64,000 nucleotides of DNA, from contig JAVYIG010002095.1 in the NCBI GenBank assembly GCA_035222895.1, positions 208,044 through 272,043 on the forward strand. Reading direction: 5' to 3'. Numbering within the stretch: the stretch's first letter is position 1; every line of letters begins with the position of its first letter. This stretch comes from Strongylocentrotus droebachiensis (Eukaryota > Echinodermata > Echinoidea > Camarodonta > Strongylocentrotidae). Shown piece after piece: positions 28,101 to 39,800 of this stretch. The notes under the pieces are model-generated. The model was not told the origin of the DNA. It worked only from the letters and a program-made list of their open reading frames with translations, and did not search any database. The position numbers were made by a program, and so were the translations under genes.

Positions 28101-30768
28101 TGCTTCCAATATGTTAATTTGAACCAAATTCATGACCCCATACCAAAACTTTGTAATACCTTTAAACACTAATATTGTTTAATAATATTGTTTAATAATC
28201 ATTAAATATAACCCTAACTATCCGCCAAGCCTAGCGCTTATAATTATATGCATGTCATCTTATTCATGCCCTCCCAGCTCTAGTTCCTCAACTCGTCCAA
28301 CCAACACGCACAATAATACCGCCAAAATTCCACAGGGGAACTGAAACCACACACCAATATATATTAGTGGGACAATAGAAAATGAGTGACCCAGCAGATG
28401 TTAACAGGTTTTCAATACCATAAATCTCCGTGTATAAGGCGCACCTGTGTATAAGGCGCACCCCTATTTTGAAGACAAAAAAAAAAAAAAAAAAAATCGG
28501 GGAAAAAAAAATTCTGGAAAAAAAACAAATCTGGGAAAAAAAATTCTGCCAAAAAAAATTCTGTCATCTTTAGTTAAAAAATAAAAAAAATTATTACTAG
28601 GTCTTACTTAGTTCACAAGCACTTCAACTGTGCCTCGTAATAAAATGAAAGTATTTTGAACACTGAAATGAGAGCCGTTCTGATCTGGTTAACAAAAAGC
28701 CAAAAAAGCCACACAAAAGCTTTTTTGTTAACCAGATCAGATCGGCTCATTTCAGTGTTCGAAAATACTTTCATTTTATTACGAGGCACAGTTGAAGTGT
28801 TTGTGAACTAAGTTAGACCTAGTAACAATGTTGTTTTTAAAACTAAAGATGACAGAAAAAATTTCCTCGCGAGTCCAAACAGAAATTTGGACAGGCTAGT
28901 TTTCGTGAGTTGCTTGAGTGAGTGTGCTGCATGATACAGGTGAGTGAGCTGAAGACATGGGAGAGCTTCGGCCGGCAAAGTGCTTTGTGAAGGAGCATAA
29001 TTTATCGTGACTGAAAAAAAAAAAAAAAAAAAAAAACTCTCTTCCCTTCAAATTAGGAACGTAGTTTAACTTCAAATAGTAGATCCTATTCTTTATTTGC
29101 ATTATGTAATTCATGTTGAGACACAGAGATTTTCGAAAACCACTAAAAAGTGGCATCTTGAGGACTCAAAATATCCTGTACCTGTGTATACGGCGCACCC
29201 CCGATTTTTGATTTTGCCGACAGAAAAAAAGTGCGCCGTATACACAGAGATTTACGGTATGTCATTACAATAACACGAACGATCAGTGCAGTCATACATC
29301 AAAATAAAGAAGAAAATCTCATTTGTCTGCCTAAAAAATGATTTTCACACAGGGTAGACAGGGTCTAAAAGTAATATTACGTTGAAATATGAATATAAAT
29401 GGAACAAAATAAGGAAAATTTTCAACAATAATCAGGTCAAAAGTATTTGTTGGCCAATTTTTGAGATCTTTGCACCCATCGAGAGCTGAATTCCTAGACT
29501 ACCACGACATCAGAGTGTAATTCGCATGTGATGAAGCTATCGACATGTGTACAGAGCTAGCTATATGAACCACTGATGTATTATGACTGGACTGTCGATG
29601 TTCCCTCCTAGAGAGGGCCAGTTCAGAGCGGCATCGCGCATGGGACATGAAAAACAAGAGATAGAGACCAGGGTGACTTCGTTGCGTAAGAGGTCGTTTT
29701 GTTTTTCGTTGGAACCCTAATCCGGCATAATCCCGCTCTGAGTGATAAGAAAAGCCCTAGGGGCAGAGTCTCCACTCCTAGGCTATTTACTTCATGCTCT
29801 TACCGTTCTTTTCTCCACTGAGGAGTTGATCCTTGAGCCATTGAAGCTGTTTTCTATGATGATCCTGCTGGTCTCGCATCTGTTCTTCATGCTGCTGTCT
29901 CAGAGTTGCAAACAGCTCGGCAAGGTTCTCATCCTCCTCTCTTTGTTTGGCTAAATCAGAAAGTAAATTTTAAAAGGGGATCACTAAATAATAGTAATAG
30001 TACAATATTTATAAAGCGCATAATAAACATTAGTTTCTGTATGCGCTGTGCAAGCATAATGACGAAAAATATAATCACATAAAAGGAATCAACACAAAGA
30101 AATATGCAAATCTTATAACTACTAAAATGACTAACTTGACATTGTAAATAACATAATAAAGAGATAGCTTACATAAGGCCAAAGAGGTGCGTTTTTAGTA
30201 AATATTTGAACGTTGCAGAAGTGGGTGCCTGTCGTATGAAATTGGGAAGATTGTTCCAAAGGTTTGGTCCAGCAACTGCAAAAGATCTGCCCCCATAAAG
30301 TAGTAGTAGTAGTAGTAGACTTTATTGGATAACTTGTTTAGCACAGGGCTAATCTGCCACAAGGCTTGATTGCTTGAACGCTTGTAATTAATAAGAGCCA
30401 AAATTAACAAAAGCCATAGTACACAATACTGTTCCTGTCGCCACAGAAGCAGACTCTTTTTAACCTGCACAACAGCTTTTTAATCACGTCCATGTGGACA
30501 TGTGGATACACATCTCTGGCTTTATAGAACTATATCATGATGGGATTTTAAGAAAGTTTGGTACTACTAAGTAAATGAAAAGAGGGTTGGATTTGACTTT
30601 CTGTATCCGGCTTAACATGAAAATTTGTACATACATACACATTTTTACATACGCTACAAAAAAGAAAATCTGAATGATAAGCGTGCTAAAGATGGTAAAA
30701 TGTATCAATGTAACATATTTGCATACCGGTAGTAACCTGACCGATACCGGTAATCTCATTTCGAAATG

Positions 30769-30801
<33 letters not shown>

Positions 30802-33800
30802 GTTGGATACTCGAGATTGTCACATATTGATATCAATCACTGAATTTCCCAGGGATGGGGGTTTGGAGGCGTCATGGCCCCCAACATTTCATGACAAACC
30901 AATTATAGTCACCCAAGGGAATCCAAAAATGTGCTTGTTGTAGACAGGTGGTCTTTGTAGACAGGTTCCTTTATTACATGTTTCAATGAGAAACCATTTT
31001 CAAGGGAAACAAAAGATGTGCTTGTTGTAGACAGGTGGTCACTAACGCAGGTTTGACTGTACCTTCTCTGCTTGCTTGACTTCCATGATCATCATCAGCG
31101 AGTCCTTCCTCCATGTCCTGAAAGCTCTCTTTCCCAGCAGCGAAGTCGCTCCCTGAATCAGGTTCATTGATGTCCAGACTGGGTGCTCCGCCAAAGAGAT
31201 CTCCCATGACAGCATTGAGTGAAGTGGGACCATGGGAGGTGGGACCACGGGAGGTGGGTCCCAGGAAGCCGAAGGAGGGCAGGTACATCGCCCTAGACTG
31301 CTGGAATTGGCTGGTGAAAACAACAAAAACTCGAGACTCAACAGCTATTTTGTACATTCTGCGCAAAAAATACTTTTATGGGGTGCTACATGTACGTCTA
31401 CTACTTGTATTACATGTGTAAGTGCATTATGAAAAGCTTTAAATAAAAAAAATTAAAAAAAAATAAAAAAAACTATATTTCAGCAATCATAGGAATACTT
31501 GACATGAGAATATGGTACTAACGTGTTCTCTAATTTCATCTCTATTTTCCTATTTTTCCTATTTTCCAGAACACAAGTTCTATAAATTTCTTTGCAGTGT
31601 TGTTATCATTACCACCTCAAACCAATTTGCAACTAGGATTGTTGAAGTTATGTTTACCACCCTCCACAAATGCCTAGAAAGAAAGGCAATCTTCATAAAC
31701 ATTTGACAACTTGTGTAAAATCTAACAGAGTAACAGGTGCATACAATTGTAGCATATTTCTACCTAGAATCCCTGGTGAAAAAACCATTGATTTCCCTTT
31801 TCATCCATGATTGCACTTCCATTGATCATGATGGATGGCATCTGGAAGGACCCATTTTCAAAATACATTCAAATTTATACACCTCTGTCCTTTAACTAGC
31901 CATACTGTTTAATACATTCATCTCTCAAGAGATATTGCATACATTATTTGTTGCAAGGTTCGACAGATACAGCTTTTTTCCTACATGTACCTAACAACAC
32001 GTACTGTAATGTACTGTATGCAATTTGCATTCCGGATATTGAAAGACGGTAAATTATTTGTAACAGGTGAATGAAAGAATTTGTACAAGGCACTTCACAA
32101 AGCAAAATGCACTTATTCTATTACAGTATGAAAGTGGGATATATCAGGGGGGGGAGCGGGCGACGGCGGCGAGGAATGAGGTGTTGATTTTGGTTATTTC
32201 CACTATAAACATGATGAACAAAGAAGCAAACAAAATATACAGTTCCTCATTCTACCCTCAACAATTGCTATGGTAGACAAAGGAACAGGGGAATATGAAT
32301 TCAATGTGACACCTGTTCTACAGATTTATACATAATAGCAGTGGAGGGCTGTTCCTTTGTCCACCATATCAATTGTTGAGGGTAGAATGAGGAACTGAAT
32401 ATTTTGTCCGCTTTCTTTGTCCGTCCTGTTCATAGTGTTCTCTCTTTCAATAGGATTTGCTCCTGCAAGTATGCCTGATTTGGGGTCATGATAAATAACT
32501 GGTCTAAAAATTCTCAAAGAAGACAGATACACACAAATGTTTAAAGCCTAGCCACAACAATGAACTCTTGAATAAATTTCAAAAAAACAAAAACATATTG
32601 GCCCGAATTCACAAAGCAAGGTTTGAGCTCAGACCAAGGTTTGAGCTCAAACCTCCTTTTGGTTCGCCAAACCTCCTTTTGTTCTTTACAAACCAGGTTT
32701 GTAAAAAACGCGTAAAGCGCGTCATATGACGTACGAAAACCAAGGTTTGTCGACAAACCTCCTTTGTGAATTAGGGCCATAAAGGCTGAGTAATGAGCAA
32801 AGAAAAATAAGGAAATTAAAATGCAGTATCGTAATTAAATACATGATAAAGTGAATAGATCTGTTATTTTCTCAAAGACAGGTAAACTATTACCTGGGGC
32901 CCGTAACACAAAGAAAAATTAGTAATTGATTGCTATTTTGCAACTGACCATGATGTAATATTGCCAAGCTTTGTGTTTAATATATACATGTAGGGCCAAG
33001 AGCTCGAAATTATTTTCACCATACTGACAATGACATCCTGTATTTAACAAGGAAGAAAATTTACCTTTCTCCATTATTCATCCTCAAATGGTTTTGCTGG
33101 AGATGATCTCTGGTAAGATCTATCTCCTCGATGTCTTCTTCTTCCTCTTCCGTTTGGTTTTCCTTCATCCCTCGATTCCTCCAGCTTTCAATCATATACT
33201 GCTCCTCTCTTCGCTGGTAAAGATTTGAAGATGCCTTCCCCAAGTATTTCTCTCCATCTTCATCTGTGCTTCCATCAACATCCTCCTCCTCATCATCATA
33301 ATCATCATCTCTACTACCACTGTATTTTCTCTGTCGATGTCCACTTCCATTTATCCGAGCTTGAGCTTCACCGCCATTCAAAACACTCCTCTCTTCAGTC
33401 CTCCTTTCACTTCCCGTCTCCACCTCGGCTTTCTCGTCCGAAGCACCTCTGAGCATCTCGTCATTCAGGGCTTCACCTTCCCTGTTCGAATCAGCCTCTG
33501 GTTCCCCCTCGCTCCCATCAGACTGATTTGCACCTCCCGGTTGACCTTTGACTGGACGACTTCTGACTGGATGATACTGTCTCTTTGACCTCTGGGTCAC
33601 AGGGTCACTGTCCCATGCACTGGTATCATCAGATTCATCTTCTTCTTCTTCGGACGTCTGCAAGATATTGTCATTATCTTGATGGATAGTTTTCTCCATT
33701 AGCCTTTCTGCCATCATGAAAGAATGGTTAATCTTTGAGAAGTGAAGATGATTGACTCAGTTTGGTTGCTTCATCATTATTCCAATCTTCTGCACACAAA

Positions 33801-36800
33801 CAAAAATGAAAAGACCAAACAAATTGGAGTAACAATCTAAAATGTCTAACACAGGAAGAAAAACTAGATTTATCATTCGTAAATGTGAAGTTAAGCCCTA
33901 GCACCAGGGGTCTAATTCATAGAAAGAGCAATCATTGTCTCCTGTAAAATTTCAATAAAAATAAGGACTCTGCGCACTTAACATTTTCAACTGAAATTGA
34001 CGAGGATTTTCTATAATATTCACTATGTTTATGTCTGATCTCATTATATTTAATTCTTATTTTTAATCCTTATCTTAATTTCTAGAGAGTAAGACTGTAA
34101 GTGTGCCAACAATTTCCTGAAAATTTGAATACGATCAAGAACAATAGCTATGTCATTTCCACAAAGCACAAGTACAGCCAATTAAGACAGGGGATTTTTG
34201 ACATGAAATTGAAAGATGGCATTTGGAGACTTGTGAATAAAATTAGCCTAGAGTCTAGGCCTATATAACTTAAAAAACAAACTTGGACAAAATAAATAGA
34301 TACTTTTCTCATTAGTATTTAGACTACATGTAGTCTAGCCTTTACTTTTTTATGCATAAATAGGATTTTGCACTGGCGCCAACATTTGTGAACTGAAACA
34401 TATAAAAGTGGACAAATATTCATGTCATTAAAAAAAAAATTGAAAAAATCATTTCAAGACAGTTATTTCTGCCCGCCAAGAGAATGTACGCTATAGAGCG
34501 CAGATCGCTCGAAATTGCTGAATATGCACGAGGTTGAGAAAGGCTGAGGGTGTTTTCATTCACTGTCTGTTCGAGTCGTGCATATTCAGCAATTTCGAGC
34601 GATCGGCGCTCTATAGCATGAATATTCATATTTGCTGCGCCGCTACCGCACATGCGTACATTCTCTTCGCCATTTTGAACCGACGATGCAACATGGAAGA
34701 ATCGTTGGGGTAGGACTCAGAATCACCCCCTTTTTCCCATCAAAGACTTCTTCAAATTATAATTTCAAGTGGTCATCCGGATGCTCAGAGGAGTCGAGCA
34801 ACCTATTAAGTCAAAATTGTAAGTACCCCCTTTGCAGATTTAAAGATAATATTGCCTAATCGGCTGTTTTAATAACCCCATGGTTGACTTACTGAAGCTC
34901 CAACGCCTTGGGCATCGGAGCTTCCTGGAGTTAATTCTATCTACATGTATGTTGTAATCTGTATTTAACAAGATATCATCTATTTTTTGTTTATATTTTC
35001 TAGTTGTTAGAAGTGACATTTTGGCACATCTGATAGGTTAATCGCTTTCAAAATTTCTTTCACTAAAGTTAGATCCCTTATTTTTAAGGTCTACCTGTTG
35101 CCAATGAGAAGGATTTTAGTGATCAAACCTCCGCACCCTCTAGGATTTTCATTGTCGTTCCTGTGTACATAACTTCTGCTTCAACAATTATTGGATTCAA
35201 ATCTGTCACAATCTGCAAGATCTTCAACAAATGGTGAAAGACCGTTAAAGATCCATGATTATAATATAGGTATGTTTTTGAGTGTGGTCATTTGTAAAGA
35301 TAATATTACCGGTAAATAAATATTTTATTATTTAGAGGTCTAGATCTAGGCCTACTTTATTTAGACCTAGATCTATCAATCATTATCAATTATAATATGC
35401 AGGGCTGTCGACCCTCCCGCATTTGGAGGAGTCTCACGCCACCACGCTCATTCTCCCGCTGCCCTAAAAGCTCGTAGCGGGAGACTCCCGCCACCACGCC
35501 AAAAAACAAAAACAAAAATATGTATATGTGCCCCCCGGGCCCCCCCCCCCCCCTTATTCAGCGGCTGGCTGAGTGGTTGCGAAAATTTTCCTCAAAAACT
35601 GGAGGAAAAAAAAAAATGTGCGGCCCCCCTCCCCCCCCCCCCCCCCCCTGCTTAATCAGCAGCTGGCCTAGTCATTGTAAAAAAAAATCTCCCTCCAAGC
35701 AGTTTCCCAAAGTTGACAGCCCTGAATAAGTTGACAACAAGCACACAAATCGAAGGCGTACCGCGTAGAACTTAGTTAGAAACTTCATTGGCCTTCCTAC
35801 ATGTAGATCTACTTCCAAGTTCTATGTTACTTCACTCCAGCCAGGGCAGGCTCCAGCTCCGTCATTATTTTAACTTAAACACATTTTTGTCATTAGATTT
35901 AGAGTTAGACAGCAACTGAGCTGCTATGATTTTAGACCGAAAGCTTCAGTCTCTATAATCGTCGGTTGTTCCACTGAGACTACGTCTGGCTCCACTAGAC
36001 CTCGGTTATACAGACTGAACGACTGCCTATACCACCACACGTTGAAGATATCACGGCTAGATTTTAGCCGTTAGGCCCCTCCCACAAACATGACAAACTT
36101 GCCACGGCCGTATTGTATGGATTGTTATGCCCCCAAAATTTCATTTTACCTCGTGCATATCCAAATTTCAATTAGGCCTAGGCTATAATACATCGGTTCC
36201 ACTTACTAACTTGATTGAAATAATCCGTTTAATGGTCCCTTTTAAGGAAATTATGGCTCAAAATCGACATCCATGTTGAAAATCTTGCAAGCCGTGTTAA
36301 ACTCTCGCTGCCGTCAATCTCATCCCTTCTAGTCTACGCCGAAGGCAAAATGATTATGAAGGAAAAACTGTGCGCCATCTACACGTTCGTAATGGCGTTA
36401 TCACAGTTTTTCCTTCATAATCATTTTGCCTTCGGCGTAGACTAGAAGGGATGAGATTGACGGCAGCGAGAGTTTAACACGGCTTGCAAGATTTTCAACA
36501 TGGATGTCGATTTTGACCCATAATTTCCTTAAAAGGGACCATTAAACGGATTATTTCAATCAAGTTAGTAAGTGGAACCGATGTATTATAGCCTAGGCCT
36601 AATTGAAATTTGGATATGCACGGGGTAAAATGACATTTTGGGGGCATAACAATACGGCCGTGGCAAGTTTGTCATGTTTGTGGGAGGGGCCTAACGGCTA
36701 AAATCTAGCCGTGATATCTTCAACGTGTGGTGGTATAGGCAGTCGTTCAGTCTGTATAACCGAGGTCTAGTGGAGCCAGACGAAGTCTCAGTGGAACAAC

Positions 36801-39800
36801 CGACGATTATAGAGACTGAAGCTTTCGGTCTACTATGATTTATGAATGATGACAATCCAGCTAAGCATAGAGAGTCAATGCTAATGCGTATTGACCTTTA
36901 GCACTGCACTACGTGTTAATAGGCAGCATTTGAATACATGAATAGTCAATACACTCACAACACACAGATGCACACCATCATGCCGATGCGGCTGATCGGC
37001 AAGTTTGACAGTAGACTCACAATTTTAATTTTTAAAATATTCTTTCTAACATCGGAAAGTTGAACAAATTGTATTTTACTGATATTTAGATGTCATCAAT
37101 CGTCACTTAAGTACCGATTTTTAGTGAAATCAGTTGAGTTTAGTACAGTGGTGTTTGAAATGTTGAGAATCAAAAGCGCAGCTTTTATTTCAATCCACAG
37201 CCAGGATGAGGATGGGATTGTAATGCGCCTATGTGTAAATGATGAGCTAGTCACGTAAATCCTACAAAAACACACACAAAATGACGATTAAAACGCTGTT
37301 TCTTACCTAGTTTTTAGATGCGGTAGTACAGATGTCCTACATGGGTGGCCATGGTGCATTACGAATAAATGTAGTAAAGTGTATAGATCTAGGCCTAGTG
37401 TAGTCTCAAGCAAAAACATGAAGTTCAGCCACGTACATGTGAGAATATCAAGGCACTAGAAGTTTCGCGTTTGACTATTTAAAAACGCGCGAATAGCTCC
37501 GTGAAGGCGCGTACGTACGTACGTCTGCACCGTATATCGTACCGCTGGTCTGCACTGTACGCACTCGGCCGCGCGCGGGTTCGACTTAGTCTGCAAGCAC
37601 AAACCCTGGTCAGTCGTAAAAGTGAGTCTGCACTATAAGACTACCATAGGCCATGTACTGAAGCTGCTCACACAACCAGTAGGTAGCTGGGCTAGACTTC
37701 TCTCAAGGCACAATGATTTGTTGATAAAGTGTCAAATTAGGGTCTGTGCCTGCAGACTAGGTTCGACTCGCCGCTCCGGCCGAGAGCAGCCAGACTGTCA
37801 CAATTAGACCGAAAGCTTCAGTCTCTGATATCGACGGTGGTTTCGCTGAGATTGCATATGGCTCCAATGACCCCCGGCCCCCCCCCCCCCCCCCCACTCA
37901 GTGTTATTTAGGGTACGCATATGCTCGTTCCCTCTTTTTGAAAGCACCCCCTATCTGAGGACTGCCAACATTTCCGAACCCCCCTTTCGCGGGCTTTTCC
38001 TGCCTTGGAGACCCCCCCTAAATTCGGAAAAATGCTCAATATACCCCCCTTAATTCGGAAAAATGCTCAATTTACCCCCTAAATTCGGAATAATTTCTCA
38101 GGAGTCCAAAGAGATGAGAGAAAAAAAAAAAAAAAAAACCCTTTTTAGAGAAGGATTTACGTGACTGAGGAGGCGCGATAGCTCAATCGGTAGAGCAGTG
38201 GTCTCGTAATCCGGTGACCCGGGTTCGAAATTAAGTCGATGCGCTAGTGCTCTTTGGTAAGGCATTACTCCTCATTACCAGGTCCCTCGGAGAGGACCTA
38301 AAGCCGTCGGCCGTCTGGTTGCTTACTTACAAGCATTTATGCTTTCTTAGTAGTCAGGTAAAATAACCACCACCGTCAATAGAAATCTCCGGGTGAAAGT
38401 CAAATACACCCCCTTTTCTTACAATTCCCGGGCCGGGCTTTGTCGCACGAAAGTACCCCTTTACCGGACATTTTGGTAACACGCATGCGGTCATTTCGAC
38501 CCCAGAGTGGGGGGGCCGGGCAATGACCGCCTCTATACATTGTCAACAAATGTCAGTTTTATTAAAGAAATGACCCATATCAGACGGTTATTTCTGTCCA
38601 TGTCACAATAAGCTTAGGGAATTGGGGGGGGGGGGGGCTTCTCTTATCAATCTAACATAGGCTTATTATAGGGCGGATCCAGTGGTGGAACTGAAACAGC
38701 CATCCGTAGGAAAAGTGAGAAAAAGGAGAAGAATTAAATAACAAATATATAATTTGTAAATGTAGGTCTATTTATAATTGGGGGATGCTTGTTTCCGCAC
38801 TCAATCGGAGGGGGAGAGGGGGGGGCGGGGGCAGAGGCGGCATTGTGCCCCTCCCCCACTTGTCCAAGTACTCCGAAAGTGCCTCTTAATCTTTTACATA
38901 AGAAAAGTGCCCCCCCCCTTTACTTCAGATAAGTGCCCCTTTTACTTTGACAATTTAGTGCCCCTATTCCTTTCATCATAACATGTAGGCCTATTAATAA
39001 CCATTTATTTATTTTACCCAAAGCTCGCTTGCATCAGTTATATAATTTTATTTCTTATCCAAGGTCTTTTCAATATTAGATTGCACCGCGGTGCTTCAAA
39101 CTCCCTCACTAGAGTGTTTATTCAGTTATCAAATGTAATTTTTAGAACTGCGCCGGCCGGACCCATAGCAATTTTTGCTTGCTTGCTTCGCTAACTTACA
39201 AATTAATTTACAGACCATCACACCCATCTGCAAAGGACTATGTTAAGAGAAAAACGGTATTGAAATCATAATGTAATCACAATGTAGGGATAGTGACCAA
39301 AGTCTAAAAATGCCGGGCATATTACCTGGGGCATATTATTTTCGCTTTGAGGCCTTTTCCCCTTTGTGGGTGCCGCCCCCAAGAAGTGCCCTTGTTGCTG
39401 GTGCCCCTCTACTTTCTCTATACCCCCCCCCCCTCGGGGGGGGGGGGGGATCCCTGCCATGGGGTCGACCCCTGTTTTAATGCGAGCAATTAACTTTCCG
39501 TTCCTTCAAATTTTCTGGTGAAAGTGAAATAGATCGACCTAAATATGTTTATATCTAACTTTTGGGAGAGAAAATGTCTGAAATATATATATAGTTTTTT
39601 GACTGGTGGTTGCCCCCTCTACCGGGAAATCCGTCGAATATTCTCTATCTTCTACGCAGTTGTTGCTGCTGCTGTTGTTTTGTTGTTGTTAATTTAGTTC
39701 ATAAAAATTAATAATACTTATGAATGGTATTATGTCCCATTTGCAGGTCAAATAAAATTGATATTCAATTTCAGTCTACAAGCCTAATGTCAGCAATGTC

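Noticed and set aside
33225-33588. Plus-strand His/Pro/Ser-rich frames
   Set aside because: Reverse-strand shadows of gene A exon 2, whose acidic codons read as His/Pro/Ser in the other direction.
35520-35729. Proline-rich plus-strand frame
   Set aside because: Created by poly-C tracts inside a transposable element.
38171-38242. Functional tRNA-Thr gene
   Set aside because: A and B boxes are present but the 3' acceptor strand and most stem pairing are missing, and a SINE tail follows.
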